Assembly: GCA_003164335.1 (NCBI GenBank)
Contig: PLTF01000008.1
Location: 1-43,968, forward strand
Direction of reading: 5' to 3'
Length of the DNA stretch: 43,968 nt
Source of the DNA: Fibrobacterota bacterium
GTDB lineage: Bacteria; Fibrobacterota; Chitinivibrionia; Chitinivibrionales; Chitinispirillaceae
The stretch's first letter is position 1, and each line of letters begins with the position of its first letter. The translations under genes were made by a program, and so were the position numbers. Below, piece after piece: positions 8,041 through 20,338 of the stretch. The notes under the pieces were generated by a model that did not search any database, was not told the origin of the DNA, and saw only the letters and a list, made by a program, of their open reading frames with translations.

Positions 8041-8289
8041 TTATGTCAAGGCATTGGCCGCCGTCACGGGTCGTTCACCGAATTCGGCAACATTGAAGTT
8101 AATGAAAAAATATTCCATCAGCGACCGCCTCTCCCCAGCCTTCCCGCCAAACCAACCCTCGAACCGGACCTTCACTTCCCTGTTTCGAGACACCAGCGAG
8201 ATCCAACAAGTGCAATTTCCACTCTTCGCCGGTTCAATTTCACGGGGCGGATGATAAAACGGCTTCAAATAATCCTGTTTTTGCGACAC
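8041..8289 (-). other. Short open frame of unclear status, possibly a degraded repeat
   Basis: An 82-codon frame on the minus strand spans most of the gap between the lipoprotein and ferritin-like genes. A plus-strand frame covers 8054-8254, so both strands are open. The minus-strand peptide contains VSRNREVKVRFEGWFGGKAG. No ribosome binding site is visible. The segment is more AT-rich than its neighbours and may be a remnant of a mobile or repeated sequence. I cannot assign a family. Confidence 0.25.
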
Positions 8290-8403
8290 ACGGATTCGGC
8301 GAGTGCATTATCAGGGTGGTTTAAGGATCGGCATGCCCTTTGCGAGATCCATTTCCATAATATGCCGTAATCGACTCGTGGTAATTAAAATCGGGGGGAG
8401 AGA

Positions 8404-8952
8404 ATGGTTATGGAATCGCGAACGAGGGAAATTTTCAATGAATCGATTCTACTGGAGAGAAACGCCGCGGAATTCTACTGGCTGCTGATGAATCACTTTC
8501 ATGAAGACGCCGCGTTCTGGGGCAACCTGAAATCCGAAGAAGAACACCATGCGGGCATACTCAATAGCGGAATGGAAGACTTTATCAAAAAGGGATATTT
8601 TCCCGTCGAGTCGCTTGAACCGGATCTTGTCCAGGTGCAGAAGACCAATTCCGTGATCGAGGAGTTCATGCGGATATACAAGCAGACGCCGCCGGCTCTC
8701 GAAGATGCCTATAAGATAGCTCTTATGCTCGAAGGGTCATCGGTGGAGCATTACTTCCGTCTCTCCCTGGATTTTTCCCCTGCAAAGGCCTCCATTATCG
8801 GCATCCTGCGCTCGATAACGGAAAACGAAATGAATCATGCAAAGAGGGTAGCCGACCGGTACATGCAGTCCATGCATAGTGCAAAACAGAAGAAGGAGCT
8901 GAAAAAATCGGAACATGTAAACAGCGCCGTTGAAGCGAAGGCAGCTGATTGA
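8404..8952 (+). CDS. Ferritin-like (rubrerythrin-type) diiron protein
   Basis: The protein has 182 residues and is almost entirely helical. It shows the two-fold pattern of carboxylate-bridged diiron proteins: Glu19 in LERNAAEFY with an ExxH pair in SEEEHHAG (Glu46/His49), then a glutamate in LEGSSVEHYF with a second ExxH in ENEMNHAKRV. No C-terminal rubredoxin domain (CxxC pairs) is present, so it is not a full rubrerythrin. Likely roles are iron or peroxide handling, which is inference. GGGGGGAGAGA precedes the ATG at 8404; a second ATG at 8410 is equally well placed. The tail is Lys/Glu/Ala-rich. It is the last plus-strand gene before the convergent gyrA. Confidence 0.7.
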   Translation: MVMESRTREIFNESILLERNAAEFYWLLMNHFHEDAAFWGNLKSEEEHHAGILNSGMEDFIKKGYFPVESLEPDLVQVQKTNSVIEEFMRIYKQTPPALEDAYKIALMLEGSSVEHYFRLSLDFSPAKASIIGILRSITENEMNHAKRVADRYMQSMHSAKQKKELKKSEHVNSAVEAKAAD

Positions 8953-9207
8953 CCGGCAATCCGAGCAGGAATCCACAAACGAATTCAAATTCTTATGGAT
9001 GGCTGAGCCGGGTCACTCGCACGAGGTGGGAGTGCTTCATAATAGGCACCCTGCGGCGGGGACCCACGAGGCCTCTGCGAAAAAGACATAAAAAAACGTA
9101 GAAGCGTATAAGCGGATATGATTTTAAATCTTTTGATGTAACGCATGTACGCTTATACGGTTTTGGTTTGCCGTATTTGTTCTTTCTACCTTAAAAGAGG
9201 GCGTTAC
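8953..9207. other. Intergenic region between convergent genes
   Basis: This region separates the ferritin-like gene from gyrA. About 9005-9080 is GC-rich, with short possible pairings such as CACTC/GAGTG, but no recognised RNA. About 9085-9170 is AT-rich. From 9180 the flank TTCTTTCTACCTTAAAAGAGG leads into repeat copy 3 and matches the flank near 939 upstream of copy 2. No gene is seen. Confidence 0.5.
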
Positions 9208-9302
9208 GGAAGGGGTGTGCCAAAGACCCCGCTGCACGGCTTTGCGGGCGCGGAGGCTTTGGCCAGGGGGAACTGCCGCAGGCGGTTCCCCCACCAAAGG
9301 TC
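9208..9302 (+). repeat. Dispersed multi-stem repeat, copy 3
   Basis: This is a full copy. GCCAAAG pairs with CTTTGGC, CCCGC pairs with GCGGG inside that stem, and GGGGGAACTGCC pairs with GGCGGTTCCCCC (one wobble) around GCA. Its end falls only 6 bases from the gyrA stop codon, so the gyrA transcript must contain it. It differs from copy 4 (43824-43912) by only about five substitutions by eye, which suggests recent spread. Confidence 0.85.
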
Positions 9303-9308
9303 TTTTTA

Positions 9309-11936
9309 TTAATCTTCAGGTATATCTTCCGGCAAATCCCCGGCATCCGGTTCGCCGGATTCTTCGGAAAGCAGTTCGTCCGCCAACTTCGCGATATCGC
9401 CCGCATTTTCCGGAGCGAATTCAGGATTTTGAACCTGTTCAGGCGAGGTCGCACTACCCTCCCCGTTTTCCTGCAGAGGTTCACTACCTTGAACCGCTTC
9501 AGGATTCTCGGGTATTTCCGGCTCTTTCTCGCACATCGCCACATCGATCAGGCTGTCTCCCTCGTCGAGCGATATGAGGTGCACACCCTGCGTGTTCCGG
9601 CTGACCGTCGAGATTTTGTCCACGTTGCTGCGGATGATGATGCCGTTGCGCGTTACCAGCATGACATCGCCTTCGTTATTGACCCCCTTGAGCGCAACGA
9701 CCTTCCCATTCTTCGTGGTGACCTTGATGTTGATAATACCCGATCCTCCACGATGGGTCTTTCGGTAATCGGCAACCGGGGTGCGCTTCCCGAACCCGTT
9801 TTCGGTTACGGTCAGGACATCGTCGCCCTCGTTGACGATGATCATGCCCACCACATAGTCATCCCCGCGCAGGGTGATGCCGCGTACCCCGCGGGTATTG
9901 CGGCCCAGTTCCCGCGCCGCGCTCTCATGGAAGCGGACAGCCTGGCCGTTGCGGGTACCGAGGATGATATCGTTGTCCCCGGCCGTGAGTTTGCACTCGA
10001 TAACCCGGTCGCCCTCGTCGAGGTTTATTGCATTGATGCCGTCGCGCCGGACATTGCCGTACGCTGAAAGCGGCTGTTTGTTGATGACTCCCTGCCGGGT
10101 GACCGCGATAATGAAGTGGTCGTTGTCGAATACGCGTACCGGCACCATGGCCGCAATCTTTTCCCCCTCTTTAAGCTGGATGAGGTTGACAATCGGCCTG
10201 CCGCGGGAGTGACGCCCCGCCTCCGGAATCTTGTATACCTTGAGCCAGTAGCACCGGCCGGTGTTGGTGAAGAACAGGATGAAAGTGTGGTTCGAGGCAA
10301 CGAACATGGTGCTCACGAAGTCGTCGTCCTTGGACTCCATGCCGAGGACGCCCTTGCCACCGCGCCCCTGCGCACGGTAGGTCGAAACCGAGGTTCGCTT
10401 GATATAGCCGCTGTGAGTCATGGTGATGACCATATCCTCGTCCGCAATCATGTCTTCGATATCGACATCCACCGCGGTTTCCACAATCTCGGTGCGCCGC
10501 GCATCGCCGAAGCGTGTCTTGAGATCGAGCGTTTCGGCCTTGATAATTGCCATGCGCCGTTCCTTGCTGGCGAGGATGGCGGTAAGATCGGCGATGAGAA
10601 TCTGCAGTTCATGGTACTCTGCCTCGATTTTATCCCGTTCGAGCCCCGTGAGGCGCTGCAGGCGCATTTCGAGAATGGCCGCTGTCTGGATCACGGTCAG
10701 GCCGAACCGCTCGATCAGGCGCTCCTTCGCCTCGTCGGTAGTCGAGGACTGCCGGATGAGGGCGATGACCTCGTCGATATTGTCGATGGCGATACGCAGC
10801 CCTTCGAGGATATGCGCGCGATCCCCTGCCTTCCGGAGTTCGAATTCGGTCCGCCGCACCACCACCTCGTGCCGGTGTTCGATGAAATAGGTAATAATAT
10901 CCTTGAGCGGCAGCAGGCGTGGCTGGAGATTTACAAGGGCGAGGTTGATGATGCCGAAGGTCGATTGCATCGTCGTATAGTTGTAAAGTTTGTTCAGCAC
11001 GATCTCGGCGAAGTTGTCCTTCTTGATGCCGATCACGATCCGCATGCCGCTTCGGTCCGATTCGTCGCGGATGAGCGAGATCCCTTCGATGACCTTGTCG
11101 CGTGCAAGGTCGGCGATCTTTTCGAGCAGGGTCGATTTGTTGACCATGTACGGGATTTCGGTGACGATGATCTCTTCGCGGTCGCCATGCTTCTCGATCT
11201 CGGTGCGCGCCCTGACGATGACCTTGCCCCTGCCGGTCTTGTATGCCTCCCATATGCCCGACTTGCCGTAGATGATGCCGCCGGTTGGAAAATCCGGGCC
11301 GGGAATTATGGCAAATAGCTCTTCGACCGTAATTTCGGGCCTGTCGATACAGGCGACAACCGCATCGGCGACTTCGGACAGGTTATGCGGCGCCATGTTG
11401 GTCGCCATGCCGACGGCGATGCCGGTGGTGCCGTTAACCAGGAGGAAAGGGAGCTTGGAGGGCAGCACCGACGGCTCCTTGAGGGAATCGTCGTAGTTGG
11501 CGGTAAAGTTGACCGTATCCTTATCGAGATCGGCGAGCATCTCTTCGGCCAGGGCGGTCATGCGGCACTCGGTGTATCGCATGGCCGCAGGCGGATCGCC
11601 GTCGATGGACCCGAAGTTTCCCTGCCCGTCTACCATCCGGTACCGCATGGAAAAATCCTGCGCCATGCGCACGAGCGAGTCGTAAACGGCCTGATCGCCG
11701 TGCGGGTGGTACTTACCGATCACGTCACCGACGACGCGCGCGCATTTCTTGGGCGGCTTGCCGTGGTCGAGCGAGAGCTCGGACATGCCGAAAAGCACCC
11801 GGCGATGTACCGGCTTCAAACCGTCCCGTACGTCCGGCAGGGCCCGCGCGGTGATCATGCTCATGGAGTAATCGAGATACGACTTCTGCATCTCGTCTTC
11901 GATAAAAACCTGCTGAATCTTGCCTTTCATGTCCAT
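9309..11936 (-). CDS. gyrA: DNA gyrase subunit A
   Basis: This is the 875-residue breakage-reunion subunit of gyrase, which introduces negative supercoils together with GyrB. The catalytic tyrosine is Tyr121 in [10 protein letters not shown]. The quinolone-region segment reads [17 protein letters not shown], with Gln82 where E. coli has Ser83, while Asp86 (E. coli Asp87) is kept. The C-terminal beta-pinwheel has a GyrA box QGRGGKG, which marks gyrase rather than topoisomerase IV. The last 70 or so residues form a Glu/Asp/Pro-rich acidic tail. ATG at 11936 follows GAGG by 6 bases and lies 8 bases after the surE stop, so the two are co-expressed. Confidence 0.97.
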   Translation of the reverse strand: MDMKGKIQQVFIEDEMQKSYLDYSMSMITARALPDVRDGLKPVHRRVLFGMSELSLDHGKPPKKCARVVGDVIGKYHPHGDQAVYDSLVRMAQDFSMRYRMVDGQGNFGSIDGDPPAAMRYTECRMTALAEEMLADLDKDTVNFTANYDDSLKEPSVLPSKLPFLLVNGTTGIAVGMATNMAPHNLSEVADAVVACIDRPEITVEELFAIIPGPDFPTGGIIYGKSGIWEAYKTGRGKVIVRARTEIEKHGDREEIIVTEIPYMVNKSTLLEKIADLARDKVIEGISLIRDESDRSGMRIVIGIKKDNFAEIVLNKLYNYTTMQSTFGIINLALVNLQPRLLPLKDIITYFIEHRHEVVVRRTEFELRKAGDRAHILEGLRIAIDNIDEVIALIRQSSTTDEAKERLIERFGLTVIQTAAILEMRLQRLTGLERDKIEAEYHELQILIADLTAILASKERRMAIIKAETLDLKTRFGDARRTEIVETAVDVDIEDMIADEDMVITMTHSGYIKRTSVSTYRAQGRGGKGVLGMESKDDDFVSTMFVASNHTFILFFTNTGRCYWLKVYKIPEAGRHSRGRPIVNLIQLKEGEKIAAMVPVRVFDNDHFIIAVTRQGVINKQPLSAYGNVRRDGINAINLDEGDRVIECKLTAGDNDIILGTRNGQAVRFHESAARELGRNTRGVRGITLRGDDYVVGMIIVNEGDDVLTVTENGFGKRTPVADYRKTHRGGSGIINIKVTTKNGKVVALKGVNNEGDVMLVTRNGIIIRSNVDKISTVSRNTQGVHLISLDEGDSLIDVAMCEKEPEIPENPEAVQGSEPLQENGEGSATSPEQVQNPEFAPENAGDIAKLADELLSEESGEPDAGDLPEDIPED

Positions 11937-11944
11937 TGCTTACC

Positions 11945-15037
<3,093 letters not shown>

Positions 15038-15041
<4 letters not shown>

Positions 15042-16129
15042 TGCGCCCGAAGGGTTGCCGCATCGAAATGCACGAGGTCCCTGCCCCCCTCCTCGCCGGT
15101 GGGCGAGGCGATAAAAACCTGCCCCTTGTTTTCGATCAGCGAAAAAACGCGGGCGGTTCGCTCGGGGTCAAGTTCGGAGACGGCATCGTCGAAGAGGATG
15201 ATGATGTTTTCCGCCCCCTTCGCTTCAAGGCACCGTATGGCGCTTAACTTCAATGACAGTGCTATGGACCGGCATTGTCCCTGCGAGGCGTACCCTTTTG
15301 CCGCCCTGGAGCCGATTGAGAGTTGCAAATCGTCGCGGTGGGGGCCGCAGGAAGAAAACCCCAGTTCCCGGTCGCTTTTCCTGCGCTCCGTAAGTACTTT
15401 GGAAAATACATTTTTCCAGCCGTTTTGGCCATCAAAATCCGCTTTAAAGCCGGGTTCATACTGCAGCGAGAGGTCCTCGTCGGCAGTTCCGATTTCCCGG
15501 TAATTCAGCCCACCCTCGCTCCCGAGCAGGGCGATCGTTGCCACCCTTTTTTCAACAATGACGGACCCGCTTGCCGCCATATTCTCCTCGTAAATATCGC
15601 AGAGGAGTTCGTCGCCGGACGTCCGGAGTAATTTATTGCGAAGCGAGAGATTTTTCCGGTAGTCGATCAGGGCAGCCAGGTACTCCTTATCGACAAGGCT
15701 GATGAGGATATCGAGAAAGCGCCGCCGCGCCTCGGGCGACCCGTAGACCAGCTCGGTATCGCTCGTTGCAAAAGAGACGACCGGGCGGGAACCAAACCAC
15801 TCGGAAAAGGAACCGATCTTCCGGTCGTTGATCTTGAGCATAGAATTCCCGGACCGGTCGAACGAGAAGAAATAGGAAGTCGGGATCTCGGCTCCGCTTC
15901 CTGCGACAAATTCGCCCTCCAGGCTGGCCGTATCCGCATCCTCGGCGATCATCTCAAGCTTCGATGCCCCACGCTGCGACCGGGCCGTACAGAGCATATG
16001 AACAGCCTCAAGAAGGTTGGTTTTGCCCGAGCCGTTGGGGCCGGACAGGAAAGCGCCGTTAAGGGGAAATTCAACGGAGAGCTCCGGGTAATTTCGGAAA
16101 TTTCGGCATTGGAGTTTTATAAGGGGCAT
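15038..16129 (-). CDS. recF: DNA replication and repair protein RecF
   Basis: RecF is an SMC-like ATPase that acts at single-strand gaps to help load RecA. The protein has 363 residues. The Walker A motif GPNGSGKT lies at 30-37, the ABC-type signature ASQGQ at 281-285, and Walker B IIILFDDAVSELD at about 309-321. It is the first gene of the minus-strand block recF-dciA-gyrB-surE-gyrA. The ATG has no strong ribosome site upstream; the leader is extremely AT-rich. Confidence 0.95.
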
Positions 16130-16260
16130 GGAAATAGAATATATAGATTATTGGATTTTTATTTTAATCAATAAATATAATAATTTGAATAATGGATAAA
16201 TCGAAGGATAAAGGAATACTTAAACGATCTATATTATAATATACAAAATACTTCAGGCCA
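16130..16260 (-). promoter_or_regulatory. AT-rich recF leader with two TTATCC boxes
   Basis: This strongly AT-rich region precedes recF. Read on the minus strand it contains TTATCCTTC (16203-16211) and TTATCCATT (16191-16199), which match the DnaA-box consensus TTATCCACA at 6 and 7 of 9 positions. It also contains TATAAT-like sequence near 16235-16245 that could serve as a -10 box. dnaA and dnaN are not in the window, so an origin is not established. Promoter function for recF is the simpler reading. Confidence 0.4.
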
Positions 16261-16335
16261 GGGAGGAGGGAGGGGGATTTCGGAAGGAATTTGGGCAATG
16301 ATACAAGCTTTTTTGGTGGGGTAACCGCGTTCTAA

Positions 16336-16722
16336 TCAGCGAGGGTGCCTCTCGATATTCGCCTTTTTGACCTCTCTTCTCCGGCTCCTCTCTCCCACGG
16401 GAGAGAGGAGGGGCCTTCGGCGATCATTAGAAATCGAATATGGCGAAAAAAACGAATTCCCGGCATTTGTTGCCAATTTTTTAAACAGGTCTATGGCAAA
16501 AGCGGTTTGGCCTTTGACCAACGATGTAACCTCGGAGTCGGAAACATCTGGGGCTTTGTCACGTCGGATGGAGAATTTTTCCAGCGTCATCGCACCCCGG
16601 CGCTGTGTTAAAACGCCGGATTTATCGGTTGTTCCCCGCCCGCAGGAAACGAGATAACTGCCGCAACAAATCAGCAGGAAGGCTATTGCCCCATAAAGGG
16701 AATTCGGCAGGTTGAGCCTCAT
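16336..16722 (-). pseudogene. Truncated serpin lipoprotein gene
   Basis: The frame encodes 128 residues. It starts with a lipoprotein signal (FLLICCGSYLVSC, Cys27) and then the start of a serpin fold: VKGQTAFAIDLFKKLA and NSFFSPYSIS (69-98), the helix A/strand 6B region with the hallmark N-S-F-F-S-P-Y-S-I. After Ser98, at about 16429, homology stops abruptly and the frame runs into a palindromic repeat before ending. A normal serpin needs about 370 residues and a reactive-centre loop, so this product cannot be an inhibitor. I call it a remnant broken by repeat insertion or deletion. Confidence 0.75.
16385..16410. repeat. Palindrome at the serpin break
   Basis: A perfect 12-bp stem (CTCCTCTCTCCC with GGGAGAGAGGAG) has a 2-base loop. 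It lies about 20 bases beyond the last serpin-like codon and inside the leftover frame. It is similar in type to the 36-bp palindrome at 34668-34703. Confidence 0.75.
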
Positions 16723-16790
16723 GGGGCTCCTCCAGGGAAGGGAATCTGAAACACTTTAGTCAGCTATGCAGCAAATCAAACTATAACACC

Positions 16791-18080
16791 TCATTCCCTG
16801 AACAGCACCACCTCCGCCGGATCCAGCCTGAACGCTTCAGGCACCGGTTCTTCCCCGATCGGCAGGTCAAGGAGCGTGTGCATTTTCGTACAGCGCCTGA
16901 CTTCGGATGGAATCATGGGCGTGTCGATCGTCACGGCTTCAGTGGGGTTTTTATTGACGCACAGGTAGACCGGTTTATTGCCTTCGTCCGAGGCCTTCTC
17001 AAGAAAGAGCCAGGGGAGGCCGAAATCGCAAAGCGTCCTCCAGCGGCCCTCCTCGCCGAGGACGGGCCGGGAGAGCTTGAACCGGTTCATCGCCGCGATC
17101 CATTGCGTCAAATCCCACTTCACAGGATCGACATCGCGCGGGGTGCCGCGGACAACGTCGATGCGCGTTGTAGCACCGTACTCAAACCCCGCGGGCATGA
17201 GAAGCCCCTTTGAAAAGAGGGCGGTAAAGGCGTAGCGGCTCTTCTGCACGGCTTCGGTACCGGGCCAGACGCTCGCCAGCCGCTCGGTATCGTGCGACTC
17301 GGCGAAGGCGATGGACGGGGCGATATGCTTGTTGCCGGCATGCTGGTCCAGGACCCAGCTCTGGTCGTAGTGCCACCACTTGACCGAATTGAAGAGATAG
17401 TCGAAGCCGCACCCGTTAAGCGCCTCGATCTGGTCGAGGCGGCAGCCGAGCGTTTCGGCGTAAAAGGTCGCGCCGGGATCCCGCTTCTTTGCGCGGCCGA
17501 TGAGCCGGCTCCAGAGCGCCGCGGGAACCTGGTAGGCCGCGTCGCAGCGGAAGCCGGTGAAGCCCGTCTTCTGGTAGAAGTCGACGACCCGGTCCCAGAA
17601 GGCCCAGAGGGCGTCCCGGTCGGGCGAATGCTCGTTATCGATTGATGCGAGGTCGCCCCAGACGGTCACCCTGCCCGGATTGCCGGGATCGATGGCAAAG
17701 GGCGATGCCACGCGGCCCGACCCGTCGCGTTTGTACCACGACCCGTGCTCTTTTACAAGCGGCGAATCGATTGCGGTATGGTTGATGACGAGGTCCATGA
17801 CGGGCTGCATGCCCGCATCGTTGCACGACTCGACGAATTTCGAAAGCCCGGTGAAATCGGCCGGGTCGGATCCCTCGTCGAGAAAGAGCGGGTTGAGACG
17901 GAAATAATCCTTAACCGAGTAGAGGCTCCCGGAGTTGCCGGTTTCGTGGAACGGGTTGACGAAGACAGCCGTGAAGGCCATATCCCTGATATGCGGGATG
18001 ACGCTGCACCAGTCGTTCATGGTCCTGAAATGGCGCGGAAATAGATTATAGATGAGCGGTATCCGCCGGAGCACGGTCAC
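16791..18080 (-). CDS. GH13 (alpha-amylase family) glycoside hydrolase
   Basis: This is a 429-residue (beta/alpha)8 enzyme without a signal peptide, so it is probably cytoplasmic. The GH13 signature regions are present: DLVINH (96-101), GFRCDAAYQ with nucleophile Asp180, FYAETLG with acid Glu209, and FAESHDTER with Asp264. Region IV has Ser in place of the usual Asn before His-Asp. The substrate cannot be read from sequence; alpha-glucan hydrolysis or transfer is the family activity. It starts with GTG at 18080, overlapping the panC stop by 4 bases (GTGA), an odd partner for a pantothenate gene. Confidence 0.85.
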   Translation of the reverse strand: MTVLRRIPLIYNLFPRHFRTMNDWCSVIPHIRDMAFTAVFVNPFHETGNSGSLYSVKDYFRLNPLFLDEGSDPADFTGLSKFVESCNDAGMQPVMDLVINHTAIDSPLVKEHGSWYKRDGSGRVASPFAIDPGNPGRVTVWGDLASIDNEHSPDRDALWAFWDRVVDFYQKTGFTGFRCDAAYQVPAALWSRLIGRAKKRDPGATFYAETLGCRLDQIEALNGCGFDYLFNSVKWWHYDQSWVLDQHAGNKHIAPSIAFAESHDTERLASVWPGTEAVQKSRYAFTALFSKGLLMPAGFEYGATTRIDVVRGTPRDVDPVKWDLTQWIAAMNRFKLSRPVLGEEGRWRTLCDFGLPWLFLEKASDEGNKPVYLCVNKNPTEAVTIDTPMIPSEVRRCTKMHTLLDLPIGEEPVPEAFRLDPAEVVLFRE

Positions 18081-18934
18081 AGTGAACCTCCAAGAACAGT
18101 GTTGTCGATGAGTCGTGTCCTGCTCACCCCGGTGCGGCAGGCAACCGCCATGAGCACCGGCCCGTCGATGACGTCAAGCGATTGCAGGGAAACAGTATCC
18201 ACGATTTCGATATATTCAGGTACTATAAGCGGCGATGCGGCGAGAATGGCCTTCACCGCGGCGATGAGTTTCGCCGCATTCCGCTCCCCGGCAAGGTAGA
18301 GCGACGCAGCAGCTGTTAATCCTTTGCAAATAGCCGGAGCGGCTGCGCGTTCGGCGGGCGTCAGATAGGCATTGCGGGAACTCAGGGCGAGGCCGTCCCG
18401 GGAGCGGACGGTCGGGCAGACCGTCAAGGTCACCGGAACGTTCAGATCGAGGACCATCCGTTTGAGCACAATGGCCTGCTGGGCATCCTTCTGCCCGAAA
18501 AACGCCTCGTCCGGCCGGACAATGTTGAAGAATTTGAGCACCACGGTCGCAACGCCCCGGAAATGGCCGGGCCGGGCTCTCCCGCAAAGCTTGCCCCCAA
18601 GCTCTTCCACGTCGACATAGGTTTTGTAGCCGACGGGGTACATTGCGGACGCAGGTGGGGCGAACACCGCTGCGCATCCGACCGCGCGGGCTTTTTCGGC
18701 GTCGGCCTCCAAAACCCGCGGATAGGCGTCGTAATCCTCGCCCTGCCCGAACTGGGTCGGGTTGACGAAAATGCTCATGACCGTCGCACCGGTGCGCTTC
18801 TGCGACTCGTTCACCAGCGAGAGGTGGCCCTCGTGCAGGGCACCCATCGTCGGAACGAGCCCGATCGTCAAGCCGCTTTTTCGAGTTGCCGCAGACCAGG
18901 CGGCCATGTCGGCGGGTGAAGTTATGATTTCCAC
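18077..18934 (-). CDS. panC: Pantothenate synthetase
   Basis: PanC joins pantoate and beta-alanine using ATP, the last step of pantothenate (coenzyme A precursor) synthesis. The protein has 285 residues, the usual length. The nucleotidyl-transferase motif VPTMGALHEGHLSL lies at 27-40, with HEGH at 34-37, and FFGQKDAQQ is the conserved pantoate/ATP-binding segment. It starts with ATG 18 bases after the deoxynucleoside kinase stop, and its own stop overlaps the GH13 start. Confidence 0.96.
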   Translation of the reverse strand: MEIITSPADMAAWSAATRKSGLTIGLVPTMGALHEGHLSLVNESQKRTGATVMSIFVNPTQFGQGEDYDAYPRVLEADAEKARAVGCAAVFAPPASAMYPVGYKTYVDVEELGGKLCGRARPGHFRGVATVVLKFFNIVRPDEAFFGQKDAQQAIVLKRMVLDLNVPVTLTVCPTVRSRDGLALSSRNAYLTPAERAAAPAICKGLTAAASLYLAGERNAAKLIAAVKAILAASPLIVPEYIEIVDTVSLQSLDVIDGPVLMAVACRTGVSRTRLIDNTVLGGSL

Positions 18935-18952
18935 ACAGTATCCCCTGACCGG

Positions 18953-19747
18953 TTATCCGGATTTTTTTTCGGGCCTGCCCCGATCCCTGAGCGACGCCTT
19001 TTCCTTTGTCCGGAGGGGCCGGTAGTAGGTAACGCCCCGTCGGGTGCCGGCGATCTGCGCGGCTATCTCCTCGAAATCTGCCCGCTCCGCCACAAAATCT
19101 ATTTCGTCGGTATTGACGACAAGAAGCGGCGTCTTGTCATAATGAAAGAAAAAATGGTTGTACGCATCGTTCAGGGCGTCGATATACGCCGGCTCCATCG
19201 AGAACTCGAAGGCACGGCCGCGGTCGGCGATACGCCGCAGCAGGACACCGGTCGAGGCCTGGAGGTATACCACGAGATCCGGATCCGCCACCTGTTTCTC
19301 CAGGATTCCGGCGACATGATTATACAATCCCAGTTCGTCCACGTCGAGATTGAGCGTTGCAAAGATCCGGTCCTTGGCAAAAAGATAGTCGCCGACCGTG
19401 ATCTTGTGGAAGAGATCCTGCTGGATGCCCGCCTCGGAGAGCTGGCGGTAACGGTTGAGAAGAAACCAGAGCTGGGTCTGGAACGCGTGCGACTGCCGAT
19501 CCTTGTAAAATCCCGCAAGGAAAGGGTTTTCCTCGACCTCCTCGAGTACCAGGGCGGCATCCCAGCGCTCGGCGAGAAGATGACAGAGGGAGGTCTTGCC
19601 AACCCCGATGACCCCTTCGATCGCAAGGCGGCTGAAATGGGAAGGCGCCGGACTCATCTCCTCTTCGACAGCGTCCGGTGAATTCCCGGTCTCATCCTCC
19701 CCGACTCCATCATCCAGGTCCCCGTCAACCCTGCCCTCATCGCTCAT
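18953..19747 (-). CDS. Deoxynucleoside kinase
   Basis: The protein has 264 residues and belongs to the dNK family, which phosphorylates deoxynucleosides for dNTP salvage. The P-loop GVIGVGKT is at 45-52, the conserved substrate segment FQTQLWFLLNRYRQL follows, then GDYLFAKDRIFA and the lid-like RRIADRGRAFE. Base specificity (deoxyadenosine/deoxyguanosine or thymidine) cannot be set. The first 35 residues are an acidic extension; the ATGA overlap with folK supports the long start, though Met31 is an alternative. The folK-dNK-panC order is known from several lineages. Confidence 0.88.
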   Translation of the reverse strand: MSDEGRVDGDLDDGVGEDETGNSPDAVEEEMSPAPSHFSRLAIEGVIGVGKTSLCHLLAERWDAALVLEEVEENPFLAGFYKDRQSHAFQTQLWFLLNRYRQLSEAGIQQDLFHKITVGDYLFAKDRIFATLNLDVDELGLYNHVAGILEKQVADPDLVVYLQASTGVLLRRIADRGRAFEFSMEPAYIDALNDAYNHFFFHYDKTPLLVVNTDEIDFVAERADFEEIAAQIAGTRRGVTYYRPLRTKEKASLRDRGRPEKKSG

Positions 19748-20262
19748 GACGGCAACTCCTTCCTGCTCTGATCCTTGATAAAGGTTATTTCCTGGCCGCC
19801 CGCACGAAGAAGAAGCCGGGGCGCCGCCCCGTCGATGGTGCCGGGTATGCCGGGTATACCGAGTTCCCCGGCAATTTCGGCGAGACCGGCGATGCAGAAC
19901 CGTCGATCGAGCATGCGCGGGTGCGGAATGATGAGACCCTCGTCATCGATTTCCCGGCTTCCAAACAGCAGAATGTCGATGTCCGCGGTCCGCGCGGCAA
20001 ACAGGCCTTTGCGGGTACGTCCGAGTTTCACCTCGATAGCCTGACATCGGAGAAGCAGCTCCCGCGGCGATCCCGCATATCCGCCACGCAGCAGCCGGTT
20101 GTAATAGGGCGGCCTCACCCCTTCCCCGACGTGCGCGGTCTCCATGAGCGATGACCGGCGCAGCGGCGCAACGAGAACCTCCGCGAGTTCGGCTTCCATA
20201 TGGTACATATTCTGAGGCCGGTCGCCACTGTTCGTCCCCAGGCTCAGGACTACCTGTTCCAT
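19744..20262 (-). CDS. folK: 2-amino-4-hydroxy-6-hydroxymethyldihydropteridine pyrophosphokinase
   Basis: FolK transfers pyrophosphate from ATP to the pterin in folate synthesis. The protein has 172 residues from ATG 20262 (MEQVVLSLGTNSGDR). The conserved RTADIDILLFG magnesium-binding segment and the PHPRMLDRRFCIAGL segment are clear. The frame remains open far upstream, but that part would run into the M16 gene, so the internal start is right. Its stop overlaps the kinase start (ATGA). Confidence 0.93.
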   Translation of the reverse strand: MEQVVLSLGTNSGDRPQNMYHMEAELAEVLVAPLRRSSLMETAHVGEGVRPPYYNRLLRGGYAGSPRELLLRCQAIEVKLGRTRKGLFAARTADIDILLFGSREIDDEGLIIPHPRMLDRRFCIAGLAEIAGELGIPGIPGTIDGAAPRLLLRAGGQEITFIKDQSRKELPS

Positions 20263-20338
20263 AATTGAAAAAATACTTTTCCCTATGGAGCTACAAGTAA
20301 CAAAGTGACAAAGTAAAAACTTCGCCTCGTCATTTGTG

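Noticed and set aside
9005-9080. Possible structured RNA downstream of the ferritin-like gene
   Set aside because: Only short, unconvincing pairings are visible and it matches no RNA class I know.
9208-9302. Repeat copy 3 as an intrinsic terminator for gyrA
   Set aside because: The stem is strong, but no T-run follows it in the gyrA direction.
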